Shown here: positions 29,216-40,544 of the stretch, in pieces
Layout of the letters: every line of letters begins with the position of its first letter
Position numbering within the stretch: the stretch's first letter is position 1
Origin: Dokdonella sp.
GTDB lineage: Bacteria > Pseudomonadota > Gammaproteobacteria > Xanthomonadales > Rhodanobacteraceae
Length of the DNA: 64,000 nucleotides
NCBI RefSeq assembly: GCF_019634775.1
Contig: NZ_JAHCAS010000003.1
Span: forward strand, 1-64,000
Direction: 5' to 3'
The notes under the pieces: generated by a model
Told to the model about the DNA's origin: nothing
Database searches by the model: none
What the model saw: the letters and a program-made list of their open reading frames with translations, nothing else
Program-made: the position numbers and the translations under genes

Positions 29216-29227
29216 GGCGCCGCGCCT

Positions 29228-30127
29228 TCAGTCGCCGTAGCCGAACTGGCGCAGCGCGGCCTCGTCGTCGGACCAGTTTTCGCGCACCTTGACCCACAGT
29301 TCGAGGAACACGCGCGTGCCGAACAGTGACTCCATGCGCCGGCGCGCCGCGCTGCCGATCGCCTTGAGTCGTTCACCACCGTTGCCGACGACAATGCCTT
29401 TCTGCCCTTCGCGCTCGACCCATATTGCCGCGGCGATGCGCGCGAGTCCGCCTTCCTGCTCGAAGCGTTCGATCTCGACCGATGTTGCGTACGGCAGCTC
29501 TGCATCGAGGCGCAGCATGAGCTGTTCGCGGATCATCTCGGCGGCGAGGAAACGTTCGCTGCGGTCGGTCAGTTCGTCGTCCTCGTAGCGTGGCCCCCCT
29601 TCCGGCAGGTGGGCGACGATGTCGCGCAGCAGGGCCTCGTTGCCGTCACCACGATTCGCACGCAGATAGTGCACGCCAGCATAGTCCCGAGTGGCGGTGA
29701 TGCCGGCTACGAACGGCAGCAGGGCCGACTTGTCGGGAAAGCGGTCGATCTTGTTGATTGCCAGCAGGCGCGGCGCGCGATGCCGCGAGACGAGCTGCCA
29801 GACTTCCTCGTCCTCGTCGGTCCAGCGCGGCGCGGCGACGACGTGGACGAGCACGTCGGCCTCGTCCGGCACCTGGCGGGCGACGCGGTTGAGCTGTCGA
29901 TTGATTGCACGCTTGCCGCCGAGGTGCAGACCCGGGGTGTCGAGGAAGGCGATCTGAGCGCCGTCGAGCGTAACGATGCCGAGGATGCGGTGACGCGTGG
30001 TCTGCGGCTTCGGCGAAACGATGCTGAGCGGCGATCCGACCAGGCTGTTGAGCAGAGTGGACTTGCCGACGTTGGGCCGTCCGAGCAAGGCGACCTGGCC
30101 GAATCGGTGCGGGTGCGCGGGTTTCAC
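29228..30127 (-). CDS. era: GTPase Era
   Basis: A 299-residue GTPase needed for 30S assembly and 16S 3'-end maturation. G1 GRPNVGKST is at residues 16-24, the switch region PQTTRHRILG follows, then G3 DTPG and G4 NKID. The C-terminal KH domain contains GIVVGNGGERLKAIG. The GTG start at 30127 overlaps the rnc stop as GTGA, indicating translational coupling. Confidence 0.96.
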   Translation of the reverse strand: MKPAHPHRFGQVALLGRPNVGKSTLLNSLVGSPLSIVSPKPQTTRHRILGIVTLDGAQIAFLDTPGLHLGGKRAINRQLNRVARQVPDEADVLVHVVAAPRWTDEDEEVWQLVSRHRAPRLLAINKIDRFPDKSALLPFVAGITATRDYAGVHYLRANRGDGNEALLRDIVAHLPEGGPRYEDDELTDRSERFLAAEMIREQLMLRLDAELPYATSVEIERFEQEGGLARIAAAIWVEREGQKGIVVGNGGERLKAIGSAARRRMESLFGTRVFLELWVKVRENWSDDEAALRQFGYGD

Positions 30128-30822
30128 GCGGTGCGCTCCGCCGTGCTGCGCGTGAGCAGCGGCAGCGCCTCGGCGAGCACGCGCTCGGCGGCCGCTTGTT
30201 CGGCGGCGCGGCGGCTCAGGCCCGAACCCTGCGCGCGCAGGCCGAGGTCCTCGACCGCGCACACCACGGCGAAAACCTTGGCGTGGTCCTCGCCCGTGCT
30301 CGAGACGAGTTCGTACGACGGCAAGGCGATTCCGTTCGCCTGCAACAGTTCCTGCAGGCTGGTCTTGGGATCCTTGGCACTGGCAATCCCGCCTTCGGCT
30401 ATGCGCCTGGCGAACTGGCGGCGCACGCAGGTTCGACAGGTTTCCCAGCCGGCATCGAGGTAGATCGCCGCAACCACGGCCTCGAACGCATCGGCAAGGA
30501 TCGAGTCTCGACGGAAACCACCGCTCTTGAGCTCGCCGGGACCGAGCCGCACGACATCACCGAACTCCTCGGCGCGCGCCAACTCGGCCAGCGCGGTGCC
30601 GCTGACCAACGAAGCGCGCAGGCGCGTCATCTCGCCCTCGCTGGCGCGCGGCCAGGTCTCGTAGAGGTACTCGGCGACGATCAGGTTGACCAAGGCGTCG
30701 CCGAGGAACTCGAGCCGTTCGTTGTTGCGCCGGCCGGCGCTGCGATGCGTCAGCGCCTGCTCGAGCAACTGCGTGTCGGCAAAGGCGTGGCCGAGCAGCA
30801 CGTGATCAGTCGCCCGCCGCAC
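30124..30822 (-). CDS. rnc: Ribonuclease III
   Basis: A double-strand-specific endoribonuclease of 232 residues. The signature NNERLEFLGDALVNL carries the catalytic Glu and Asp, and a second acidic cluster is in ILADAFEAVVAAIYLD. A C-terminal dsRBD (DPKTSLQELLQANG … GLSRRAAEQAAA) follows. The GTG at 30822 overlaps the end of the DUF4845 gene by 17 bp. GTG at 30801 is an alternative start. It processes rRNA and messenger RNAs. Confidence 0.95.
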   Translation of the reverse strand: MRRATDHVLLGHAFADTQLLEQALTHRSAGRRNNERLEFLGDALVNLIVAEYLYETWPRASEGEMTRLRASLVSGTALAELARAEEFGDVVRLGPGELKSGGFRRDSILADAFEAVVAAIYLDAGWETCRTCVRRQFARRIAEGGIASAKDPKTSLQELLQANGIALPSYELVSSTGEDHAKVFAVVCAVEDLGLRAQGSGLSRRAAEQAAAERVLAEALPLLTRSTAERTA

Positions 30823-31195
30823 CCGACAGGTTCACTGACTTGTCGAAGCTGGCCAGAAGATCGACGTTGTAGGCGAACGGGATGCGCCGCTCGTAGCGGA
30901 TGCGCAGCACCTGGGCATTGCCCTCGCGGATGACCTGGATAGCCTGCGGCGGGATGGCATCGTCGGAGACATACTGGGTATTGAACTTCAGGCTCAAGGA
31001 GCGGCGGATCTGCTCGGGCGAGGCCTGCGCCGAGCCGGATTCGTTCTTGACCTGCTCCATCGCCTTGACCACGTTCATGTACTCGAGATACGCCGGTACC
31101 AGGCGCATCGCCAGGTAGACGAAGAAACCGACGACGACGAGCAGGATGAGGAACCCGATCAGCGTGATGCCACGTGTGCGCTGATGCAATGACAT
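30806..31195 (-). CDS. DUF4845 membrane-anchored protein
   Basis: A 129-residue protein with one N-terminal membrane helix (ITLIGFLILLVVVGFFVYLAM) preceded by a basic stretch, resembling a type IV pilin-like or type II anchor. The rest would face the periplasm. DUF4845 proteins sit regularly between lepB and rnc in gammaproteobacteria, and their role is not established. It lies 14 bp after lepB on the same strand. Confidence 0.85.
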   Translation of the reverse strand: MSLHQRTRGITLIGFLILLVVVGFFVYLAMRLVPAYLEYMNVVKAMEQVKNESGSAQASPEQIRRSLSLKFNTQYVSDDAIPPQAIQVIREGNAQVLRIRYERRIPFAYNVDLLASFDKSVNLSGAAGD

Positions 31196-31209
31196 GTGAC
31201 GCCCTCCGT

Positions 31210-32121
31210 TCATTTGATGACCGTGCCTATGCGGCTGAAATCGATGCCTTCTGTGCAGAATCTTCCCGAGCAGCTCATCCATACCACGAATGCGCGGCCG
31301 ACCAGGTTCTCCTCGGGCACCATGCCCCAGACGCGACTGTCGGCGCTGGCATCGCGATTGTCGCCCATGGCGAAGTAGTGGCCCTCCGGCACCCGCCAGG
31401 TCCCCTCGGGGGTGCCGCTGTCGGTCGCCAGCGTCATCATACGATGTTCGACCTCGCCGAGCTTTTCGTCCTTGACCTGTGCTCCGGCGAAGTTGCGTCC
31501 GGGCTCGGAGGGGCCGGTGTACGGGCCGACGTAGGATTGCTCGACCTCGACGCCATTCACGTAGAGCACCTTGTTGCGATAGGTGATCTCGTCACCCGGC
31601 AGGCCGATGACGCGTTTGATGTAGTCCTGTTCGGGTGGCGGCGCATACGGCTGGAAGCAGGGGTTGCCGCTGCGCACGAGCTTGCCGCCGCGCTCGCATT
31701 GATAGCCCGGATAGCGGAACACGAAGACGTCGCCACGCTGCGGACTGCCGAGGTCGAGGATGCGCGTGTTGAGCACCGGCAGACGCAGTCCATACGAGAA
31801 CTTGTTGACGAGGATGAAGTCGCCGACCAGCAAGGTCGGCATCATCGAGCCGGAAGGGATCTTGAACGGCTCGGCGATGAACGAACGGAACACCAGGATC
31901 AAGGCCAGCACCGGGAAGAACGAGCGCGCGTATTCGGTCACGACCGGTTCGCGCAGCGCTTCCTGCAGGCGCGCCTTGCGCTCGGACTCGCTCAGTGCCA
32001 CCGTGGCCTCGATCTCGCTGGCCCGGCGCCTGCGTCCTGGAGCGAAGGCGAGCCTGTCGATGAGCCAGATCAGGCCAGTGGCAAACGTCAGCACCACGAG
32101 CAACAAAGGCAGGAAGTTCAT
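31210..32121 (-). CDS. lepB: Signal peptidase I
   Basis: An inner-membrane serine protease of 303 residues that removes signal peptides. It has two N-terminal membrane helices. The catalytic Ser is in KIPSGSMMPTL and the general base Lys in DYIKRVIGLPGDE. The box E motif GDNRDASADSRVWG follows. The ATG at 32121 gives the expected hydrophobic start MNFLPLLLVVL. It lies 44 bp after lepA, the usual partner. Confidence 0.95.
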   Translation of the reverse strand: MNFLPLLLVVLTFATGLIWLIDRLAFAPGRRRRASEIEATVALSESERKARLQEALREPVVTEYARSFFPVLALILVFRSFIAEPFKIPSGSMMPTLLVGDFILVNKFSYGLRLPVLNTRILDLGSPQRGDVFVFRYPGYQCERGGKLVRSGNPCFQPYAPPPEQDYIKRVIGLPGDEITYRNKVLYVNGVEVEQSYVGPYTGPSEPGRNFAGAQVKDEKLGEVEHRMMTLATDSGTPEGTWRVPEGHYFAMGDNRDASADSRVWGMVPEENLVGRAFVVWMSCSGRFCTEGIDFSRIGTVIK

Positions 32122-32165
32122 GCGGTCCCCATCAGCAAACGCGGCCCGGACAGCGGGCCGCCTGG

Positions 32166-33956
<1,791 letters not shown>

Positions 33957-34010
33957 CGGATCCTGTTCGGAGCACGCGCAACGCGCCCGGCGGGCCTGCG
34001 CAAAACGCGG

Positions 34011-34019
34011 ATTATCGCA
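34011..34019 (-). promoter_or_regulatory. lepA: Extended -10 promoter of lepA
   Basis: TGC-GATAAT on the minus strand lies 55 bp upstream of the lepA ATG. The -35 region is weak (GCCAAA at 17 bp), as expected for an extended -10. Confidence 0.5.
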
Positions 34020-34061
34020 GAAAGCCCGCCGCTTTGGCTGCACCGCAGCAGGCGCCAACAG

Positions 34062-34087
34062 GACGACGGGGCCGAAGCCCCGCCGTC
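34062..34087 (-). terminator. UUCG-loop hairpin after degP
   Basis: An 11-bp stem with one wobble pair closes a TTCG tetraloop on the minus strand, 21 bp after the degP stop. It lacks a T-run. It likely ends or stabilises the rpoE-rseA-rseB-degP transcript before the lepA promoter. Confidence 0.55.
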
Positions 34088-34108
34088 GATGGAACATGGC
34101 CGATGGGC

Positions 34109-35542
34109 TCAGTCGGCGCCGGCGCGCGGCACCGTCAGGGCAATGAAGCTGGTCACATCGTTGCGGCGAACCAGCAGCATGACCGAGTCGCCCGGCTTGA
34201 GGTCCTTGACCGCAGCCTGGAACGCCGCCACCGACTTGACCGGAGTGCGCCCGACCCTCAGCACGATGTCACCCTGGCGCAAGGCGGCGCGGCGCGCGGC
34301 AGCGCCGGTGATGCGCGTGACGACCACGCCTTCGTCCTTGAGATCGAGCTGCTGGCGCTGTTCGGCGGTCAGGTCGTCGACGACGATGCCGAGCGGATTG
34401 CTGGCCTGGGCGCGTGATCCCGTGGAAGCCGCCGCGGTGACGGCGTCACGCGGGAGTTCGGCCACGGTGATCGGCAGGGTCAGGGTCTTGCCATCGCGGA
34501 AGATGGTGAGCTCGGCCTTCGTGCCGGGTGGGGTCAGGCCGACCATCGGCGGCAGGTCCGAGGAACTCACCAGTTCGCGCCCGTTGAAGGCAAGGATCAC
34601 GTCGCCGACCTTGACCCCGGCCTTCTCCGCGGCACTGCCCGCGGTCAGGCTGTTGACCAGGGCGCCGCCGCTGCGCGGCAGGCCGAGCGACTTGGCCATT
34701 TCGCGGTCGACGTTCTGGATCTGCACGCCGATCATGCCGCGCGACACATGCCCCTTTTCCTTGAGCTGGCGGACCGTGTTCATTGCCACGCTCATCGGGA
34801 TCGCGAACGACACCCCCATGTAGCCGCCAGTGTTGGAAAAGATCTGCGAATTGATGCCGACGACTTCACCGTCAAGGTTGAACAGCGGGCCGCCGGAATT
34901 GCCCGGGTTGATCGGCACATCGGTCTGGATGAACGGCACGTACTGCTGGCTGCGGTCGTAGCCGCGGCCGAGCGCGCTGACGATGCCATGAGTCACCGAG
35001 TGGTCCATTCCGAACGGCGAACCCACCGCCACGACCCACTGCCCGGGCTTGAGCTTGCCGGAGTCGCCGATGCTGACCACCGGCAGGCCGCTGGCCTCGA
35101 TCTTGAGCAGGGCGATGTCGGTCTGCTCGTCGGTGCCGATGACCTTCGCGTCGAGTTCCCTGCGGTCGGACAGGCGCACGGTGACCTGGTCGGCGTCGCC
35201 GACGACATGATTGTTGGTCAGCACGTAGCCGTCGGCCGAGATGATGAAGCCGGAGCCGGCCGATCGGCGCTCGCCACCCTGCGGCCCGCGCGGGATCGGG
35301 CCCGGACCGAAGAAGCGGCGGAAGATCTCCGGTACGTCCTGGTCGTCGAAATCGGGGGCTTGGTTGCGCGAGGCCGCCTGCGGCGAGACGGTCGCCTGCA
35401 CGTTGACGACAGCCGGGCCGTTCTTCTCGACGAGGCTGACGAAATCGGGCAGATCGGCGGCACCGACCGGCGTGCTGGCGACGGCGACTGCGCCGGCGAC
35501 GGCGAGCACGGCAGCGAGTGCGCGGTTCGAGGCATTTCTCAT
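34109..35542 (-). CDS. degP: Periplasmic serine endoprotease DegP/MucD family
   Basis: A 477-residue HtrA protease-chaperone for misfolded envelope proteins. A signal peptide ends at about VGAADLPDF. The triad is His in [10 protein letters not shown], Asp in [10 protein letters not shown] and Ser in GNSGGPLFN. Two PDZ domains follow (starting about residues 285 and 385). GAGGA 9 bases before the ATG at 35542 sets the start. It closes the envelope-stress operon, matching the mucD position in Pseudomonas. Its protein type is nearer to DegQ/MucD than to classical DegP. Confidence 0.93.
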   Translation of the reverse strand: MRNASNRALAAVLAVAGAVAVASTPVGAADLPDFVSLVEKNGPAVVNVQATVSPQAASRNQAPDFDDQDVPEIFRRFFGPGPIPRGPQGGERRSAGSGFIISADGYVLTNNHVVGDADQVTVRLSDRRELDAKVIGTDEQTDIALLKIEASGLPVVSIGDSGKLKPGQWVVAVGSPFGMDHSVTHGIVSALGRGYDRSQQYVPFIQTDVPINPGNSGGPLFNLDGEVVGINSQIFSNTGGYMGVSFAIPMSVAMNTVRQLKEKGHVSRGMIGVQIQNVDREMAKSLGLPRSGGALVNSLTAGSAAEKAGVKVGDVILAFNGRELVSSSDLPPMVGLTPPGTKAELTIFRDGKTLTLPITVAELPRDAVTAAASTGSRAQASNPLGIVVDDLTAEQRQQLDLKDEGVVVTRITGAAARRAALRQGDIVLRVGRTPVKSVAAFQAAVKDLKPGDSVMLLVRRNDVTSFIALTVPRAGAD

Positions 35543-35635
35543 GGTCTGCATTCCTCGGAATGGTCTGACGGGGTTGAACAGGGCGCCGGATGGGCGACGC
35601 TTGGGTGGATACACTGTTTTGAAGTCGGCCCGCGT

Positions 35636-36610
35636 TCAGTTGCGCTGCAGGCCCTGGCCGATCGCCTGCACGGTGGCCAGCGGCACTTCGCCGAGTACGG
35701 TGATGCGCCAGGTGTCCTCGACGCGACTGAAGACGTTGACGATGCCACGGCCGGCCAAGGTGTCGAAACCAGGTTGCGCGTCGCCGCGCGGCTCGACGTA
35801 GATCGACACCGAAGCCAGTCCGTCCGAATACACGAGATGCTCGACGCCTTCCGGGCCCTGTTTCGGCCGTCGTGCCGACACGAAGGCGAACCCTGGCGGG
35901 ACCGGGTCGACACGCCAGTACGGCTTGCCGCGCACGACCAACTCGTTCGCAGGCGCGGCCGAGGTGGTACGCAACTCGGATCGCTGCGGCACGAGATCGA
36001 CCTCGCTCGGCGCCGTGCCGATATCCAGCGACACGAACATGATCTGTTCAAGCGGACGACGTTCCGGATCGGTGACGACCGAACGCAGCAACAGGCGTGT
36101 GTTGCGCTCGAGCCAAAGGCGGTAGCCGTAGCGGTAGCGATCACGCGGGGTGACATCGATGACGTCAGCCGCATAGCCGGCCACCCGATCGCTGCCGGAA
36201 ACGCGGATCTCGTACTGCGCATCGAGCAACGGGCGGCTGGCATCAGGAACCAATGGCACCAGACCACGACCGCTGCCGGAGAAGACTGTCGCGCTGCCGT
36301 CCGCCTGGATGCTGGTGACGTCACTGCCACTGCGGATGACTTCGCTGCGCGGGCCATTGAGGCTGACCAGGCGCTCGCGCTCGAGCGGCGCGCCGGCATG
36401 GAAGATGCGCAGGGTGTCGGTCCGACCGGAATGCTCGTAGGTGAACGAGCCCTGGTAGTCCAGCCGACGCATCGCCTCGGCCATGCCGGTCAACGCGACG
36501 CGCGCCTCGTCGGCTTCGGCTGCGGCCAGCGCGGGACTGGCAGCAAGGGCCGTCAGCGTCAAGGCCAGCCAGGCACGATGGCGCATCGGGCGCGCAGCCA
36601 ACGGTGGCAT
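35636..36610 (-). CDS. rseB: Sigma-E regulator RseB/MucB
   Basis: A periplasmic protein of about 324 residues that binds RseA and senses mislocalised lipoprotein or LPS. A signal peptide (RHRAWLALTLTALAASPALA) precedes a LolA-like domain (RRLDYQGSFTYEHSGRTD) and a C-terminal domain (YSDGLASVSIYVEPRGD). The start is uncertain. ATG 36610 abuts GGAGG, ATG 36628 comes straight after the rseA stop, and ATG 36586 gives the neatest signal peptide. It sits between rseA and degP. Confidence 0.88.
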   Translation of the reverse strand: MPPLAARPMRHRAWLALTLTALAASPALAAAEADEARVALTGMAEAMRRLDYQGSFTYEHSGRTDTLRIFHAGAPLERERLVSLNGPRSEVIRSGSDVTSIQADGSATVFSGSGRGLVPLVPDASRPLLDAQYEIRVSGSDRVAGYAADVIDVTPRDRYRYGYRLWLERNTRLLLRSVVTDPERRPLEQIMFVSLDIGTAPSEVDLVPQRSELRTTSAAPANELVVRGKPYWRVDPVPPGFAFVSARRPKQGPEGVEHLVYSDGLASVSIYVEPRGDAQPGFDTLAGRGIVNVFSRVEDTWRITVLGEVPLATVQAIGQGLQRN

Positions 36611-36632
36611 CCTCCGTGCGTGCCGCATCCGC

Positions 36633-37280
36633 CTAGCGCCGTCCCTCCACCACCTCTTCACGGGGTGGAGGGGTCGCAGCCTGAGGCTGCGACGGCACGA
36701 CAAGGAGGACATACGGCATCAATGCGGACTGGCCGACTGTACCGGCCGCGTCATAGTGCCTGACCAGATACGACTGCAGGCGCGGATCGATTGGCGCACC
36801 TGGAGCGTTGAAGCCGGCGGTCGTCGCCGACACGGGCTGGGCGGACAAAGGTTGGGCGAGCAAGGGCGCGCGGAACTCGGATGGAGCCTCGCCAAGCGTG
36901 CGCGTTGATGGCGCTGCCGGCACGCCGACCAGTGGTGCCACTCCCGGACTGGCGACCTCGCGCGGCGCGGTCAGCACGAGCGCAGCCACCGCCACCGAGG
37001 CGGCGATCGCTCCGCCGGATGCCCAGCGCAACCAGGGTGTCTGCCGCGGACGCACCGGTGCGGCTTCGCTCTCGACCTGGAGGAGGATCGCCCTGGCGAA
37101 GCCCGGCCGCAACGGCTGGCCTTCCTGTCGGCGCAGGGCATGACGGGCAACGTGCCAGCGACTCCAGCGGGTCGCAATGCCCGGATCATGGCCGGCGCGG
37201 CGCAGGAGGAACAGGGTTTCCTCGCGTGTCAGTTCACCGTCCATCAAGGCGGAGAGCTGCTCGTGGATCTGCTGGCTCAT
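36633..37280 (-). CDS. rseA: Anti-sigma-E factor RseA/MucA
   Basis: A 215-residue single-pass inner-membrane protein. The cytoplasmic sigma-binding domain starts QQIHEQLSALMDGELTREET. The membrane helix is around residues 85-105 (WASGGAIAASVAVAALVL), and a Pro/Ala-rich periplasmic tail follows. Regulated proteolysis would free RpoE. Its ATG overlaps the rpoE stop by 4 bp. The tail ends PPPREEVVEGRR. Confidence 0.9.
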   Translation of the reverse strand: MSQQIHEQLSALMDGELTREETLFLLRRAGHDPGIATRWSRWHVARHALRRQEGQPLRPGFARAILLQVESEAAPVRPRQTPWLRWASGGAIAASVAVAALVLTAPREVASPGVAPLVGVPAAPSTRTLGEAPSEFRAPLLAQPLSAQPVSATTAGFNAPGAPIDPRLQSYLVRHYDAAGTVGQSALMPYVLLVVPSQPQAATPPPREEVVEGRR

Positions 37281-37873
37281 GGGCTCGGGTCCTCGTCTTC
37301 AGACAGCAACGGGCGGAGTTTCTCGTCAATCGCCTCGCGCGCCCGGAAGATGCGCGAGCGCACCGTTCCGATCGGGCAGTTCATCGCTTCGGCGATTTCC
37401 TCGTAGCTGAGCCCGTCGACCTCGCGCAGCGTGATCGCCGTCCTCAGCTCCTCAGGCAGTGCTTCGACCGTATCCGCGACGGTTCGTTCAATTTCCTGGC
37501 GAAGAAGTTCGCGCTCCGGGGTCGCGCGGTCGCGCAGTTGCGACGCACCATCGAGCTGGACTGCATCGTCGATCGTGATATCGCCGATCGGCGGACGTCG
37601 CCCCCTGGAAACGAGATGGTTCTTCGCGGTGTTGATGGCGATCTTGTAGATCCACGTATAGAACGCGCTGTCACCGCGGAACGCGCCGATCGCGCGGTAG
37701 GCCCGGATGAAGGCTTCCTGGGCGACATCCTGCGCCTCGCTCCAGTCGGACACGTAGCGGGTGACGACACTGACGAGCTTGTGCTGGTACTTGCGCACCA
37801 GCAGGTCGAACGCCCGGGTGTCACCAGCCTGTACACGCTCGACCAGCGCCTGGTCCAATTCGGTTTCGCCCAT
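37277..37873 (-). CDS. rpoE: Envelope-stress sigma factor RpoE/AlgU
   Basis: A 198-residue ECF sigma factor. Region 2 contains YQHKLVSVVTRYVSDWSEAQDVAQEAFIRAYRAIGAFRGDSAFYTWIYKIAINTAKN, described here as a region. Region 4 contains LPEELRTAITLREVDGLSYEEIAEAM. The order rpoE-rseA-rseB-degP is the AlgU/RpoE operon of gammaproteobacteria. A sigma-E-like promoter just upstream suggests autoregulation. Confidence 0.96.
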   Translation of the reverse strand: MGETELDQALVERVQAGDTRAFDLLVRKYQHKLVSVVTRYVSDWSEAQDVAQEAFIRAYRAIGAFRGDSAFYTWIYKIAINTAKNHLVSRGRRPPIGDITIDDAVQLDGASQLRDRATPERELLRQEIERTVADTVEALPEELRTAITLREVDGLSYEEIAEAMNCPIGTVRSRIFRAREAIDEKLRPLLSEDEDPSP

Positions 37874-37907
37874 GCGGGCCTGTCTCCTTGCCTCGGACGC
37901 AGCCCAG

Positions 37908-37936
37908 TGTGGACAGCATCCGCGCGGAATAGTTTC
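37908..37936 (-). promoter_or_regulatory. rpoE: Candidate sigma-E autoregulatory promoter
   Basis: GAAACT (37936-37931) and TCCACA (37913-37908) are separated by 17 bp, close to the GAACTT/TCnnA pattern of RpoE promoters, about 35 bp before the rpoE ATG. The -10 match is imperfect. Confidence 0.4.
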
Positions 37937-37964
37937 ACCGCCCCGCCCGATTCAACCCATACCG

Positions 37965-40544
37965 TCAGGTCGTACCGTCCGGGACCGCGAGGTTGCGCAT
38001 CAGGCGCTCGCGCTCGACCAGAAGATTCTCCAGGCTGGCCGCCGGCAGCGGCCGGCAGAACAGATACCCCTGCAGCACCTCGCAGCCGAGCCCGCGCAGG
38101 AAATCGAGGTGGGCCTCGATCTCGACGCCCTCGGCGACGACCGAACGGTTCAGATTGTGCGCCATTCCGATGGTCGCCTGCACGATCGCCTCGTCGTCGG
38201 GGTCGACGCCGATGTTGCGCACGAAGGCCTGGTCGATCTTGATTCGATCGGCCGGGAAACGCTTGATGTAGTCGAGCGAGGACTGGCCAGTGCCGAAATC
38301 GTCGATCGAAATCTGGCAGCCAAGCTCGCGCAGCGCCTGCAAGGTCTCGAGCAGATTGGGAATCGACTTGACGCTGATGCTCTCGGTGACCTCGAGGTCG
38401 AGCAGGTGCGGCGGCACGCCGGTTTCCTCGAGCACGCTGGCGACCAGGGCCACCAGGTTCGGCTGGCGCAGCTGCAGTGGAGACAGGTTCACGCTGATGC
38501 GCAGTGGCAGCGAGAAGCGTGTCTGCCAGCGCCGTGCGTCGGCGCAGGCGGCACGCAGCACCCATTCGCCGATCGGGATGATGAGCCCGGTTTCCTCGGC
38601 GAGCGGAATGAAAAAGCCGGGACTGATCATGCCGAGCTCGGGGTGCTCCCAGCGGATCAGCGCCTCCATGCCGACGATGTCCTCGCTGCGCGTGTCGACC
38701 TGCGGCTGGTAGAACACGCGCAACTCGCCGTTGCGCTCAGCCTGACGCAGCTTGGCTTCCAGCGCGAGGCGCTGCTGGTGGGAGTCCTCGGGCACGGCGA
38801 CGTAGGCCTGGTAGTTGTTGCGACCCATGCCCTTGGCCGTGTACATCGCAACATCGGCCTGCTTGAGCAGCCGCTCGCTCGTGGTCGCGTCGTCCGGGTA
38901 GAAGCTCAGGCCCAAGCTCGCGGTGATCTGCAATTCGAGGCCGCCCGGCAAGGTCAATGGCGCCTCCATCACGCGCACGATCTTGTCGGCGATGCGCATG
39001 ACGTCCTCACGCTGGACGATGTGGCGCAGGATCATCGTGAACTCGTCGCCGGCGTAGCGTGCCACCGTGTCGGAAGCACGCACGCTGGCACGCAAACGCC
39101 GCGCGACCGCGACCAGCACGTGGTCACCGACATTGTGGCCGAGCGAATCATTGATGTTCTTGAAGCGGTCGAGGTCGACGAACAACACGGCGAACATCTC
39201 GCCGGTCCGGTGCGCTTCCTGGATCACCGATTCGAGTCGATCGTTGAACAGCAAGCGGTTCGGCAGGCCGGTCAACGAATCCTGCAGGCCGCGCACGCGA
39301 CCCAGTTCACGCGTGCGGCGCAATTCCAGCTCCAGCGCCATCCGCTGCCCGACCACGCGCAAGGTGTCGAGCGCCGGCGTGGTCTGTGTCAGCGGCTCAC
39401 GACGGGCGACGACGAGCGCGCCGAGCACGACGCGGCGCTCGTCACAAAGCGGCACTCCGAACACGCATTCGAAACGGCGCTCACGCACGAAACCATCGTC
39501 GGCACACAGCCGCCAGGCATCCGCGGCAAAGATCACCTCATCGCCGTCGAGTACGTGGCGCAAGGTCGGCTGGCGCAAGGGATCGGGCGTTTCGTCGTCC
39601 GGGCTGAAGCGATGGTAGACGACCAGCGGTTGCGTCTCGCCGGACTGGTCGGGTCGCGCCGAGACGAGGGCGACGAAATCGAGCGAGAGCCAGTCGATCA
39701 GACTGCGCATCGCGGCGTTGAGGCTCTCGTCACCGCCACCGGCCTGGCCGAGACCGGCGATGAGCGCGAGCGCCTGCTGGTAACGACCGAGCTCGCCGAG
39801 TTCACGGAACGCATAGAAGTGCACGAGGCGCCCTTCCTGCGAGGACAGCTGCACGCAGACATCGACCGGATAGGTGCTGCCGTCGGTGCGCGGCTTGGCG
39901 GCGCGGAACTGAATGCTGCCCTCGCGCGCAAGGCGCAGGCCAAGCTCACTGCGCTGGTCGGGTGACAGCAGGGCGTCGAAGCCGTCGATGCGCCCGCCAA
40001 TGAGTTGTGCGCGCGCGAATCCGCTGCGCTGCACGAAGGCCGTGTTGACATCGAGCACGCGCCCGGACTTCGGATCGACCAGGGCGAGTTCGTCGAGGCT
40101 GCCATCGAAGGCGAATCGGTAACGTTCGCCGCTGTCCGACATGGCGGCATCGTGTCCCACACGCCGGCCGAGCAGCGAAGTCACGCGCGCCAGCGCCTCG
40201 GTCGGATCCACCGGGCTTGCCAGCCACGCGACCACGCCAGCCGGTTCGATCACCAGGCCCTCGCTGCCGGGACGGCGGATACCGATCACCGGTACCTCCT
40301 CCGGTGCGCGGTAGCGCCGCAGCTCCGAACAGAACGCAACCGAATCGGCCGCCTCGCCGACGAACTCGAGCAAGACGAGGTCGATGTGCGGCTCCTGTTC
40401 GAGCAGGGCGCGCGCCTGGCCGATGTCCTTGGCCGTGTAGATCGCGTCGAATTCCTGCGCATCGAGCGCGTCGAACAGGATTCGGCGGTCGTCGCGGTCG
40501 GTGGCGACGATCAGTACGGCACCGTTGCCGGTCTCGATGCTCAA
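37965..40544 (-). CDS. Receiver-like/PAS/GAF/GGDEF/EAL cyclic-di-GMP protein
   Basis: An 859-residue multi-domain protein with no membrane helix. Residues about 8-125 form a degenerate receiver: the phospho-Asp is Glu (DLVLLEF) and the conserved Lys is lost (LASPVDP). A PAS domain (about 140-260) and a GAF-like domain (about 265-415) follow. The GGDEF domain has RYAGDEF, a variant still common in active cyclases. The EAL domain keeps MEALIRWEHP, SIDDFGTGQSSL and VAEGVE, so phosphodiesterase activity is likely. Its start overlaps the stop of the small gene upstream by 4 bp. Confidence 0.92.
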   Translation of the reverse strand: MSIETGNGAVLIVATDRDDRRILFDALDAQEFDAIYTAKDIGQARALLEQEPHIDLVLLEFVGEAADSVAFCSELRRYRAPEEVPVIGIRRPGSEGLVIEPAGVVAWLASPVDPTEALARVTSLLGRRVGHDAAMSDSGERYRFAFDGSLDELALVDPKSGRVLDVNTAFVQRSGFARAQLIGGRIDGFDALLSPDQRSELGLRLAREGSIQFRAAKPRTDGSTYPVDVCVQLSSQEGRLVHFYAFRELGELGRYQQALALIAGLGQAGGGDESLNAAMRSLIDWLSLDFVALVSARPDQSGETQPLVVYHRFSPDDETPDPLRQPTLRHVLDGDEVIFAADAWRLCADDGFVRERRFECVFGVPLCDERRVVLGALVVARREPLTQTTPALDTLRVVGQRMALELELRRTRELGRVRGLQDSLTGLPNRLLFNDRLESVIQEAHRTGEMFAVLFVDLDRFKNINDSLGHNVGDHVLVAVARRLRASVRASDTVARYAGDEFTMILRHIVQREDVMRIADKIVRVMEAPLTLPGGLELQITASLGLSFYPDDATTSERLLKQADVAMYTAKGMGRNNYQAYVAVPEDSHQQRLALEAKLRQAERNGELRVFYQPQVDTRSEDIVGMEALIRWEHPELGMISPGFFIPLAEETGLIIPIGEWVLRAACADARRWQTRFSLPLRISVNLSPLQLRQPNLVALVASVLEETGVPPHLLDLEVTESISVKSIPNLLETLQALRELGCQISIDDFGTGQSSLDYIKRFPADRIKIDQAFVRNIGVDPDDEAIVQATIGMAHNLNRSVVAEGVEIEAHLDFLRGLGCEVLQGYLFCRPLPAASLENLLVERERLMRNLAVPDGTT

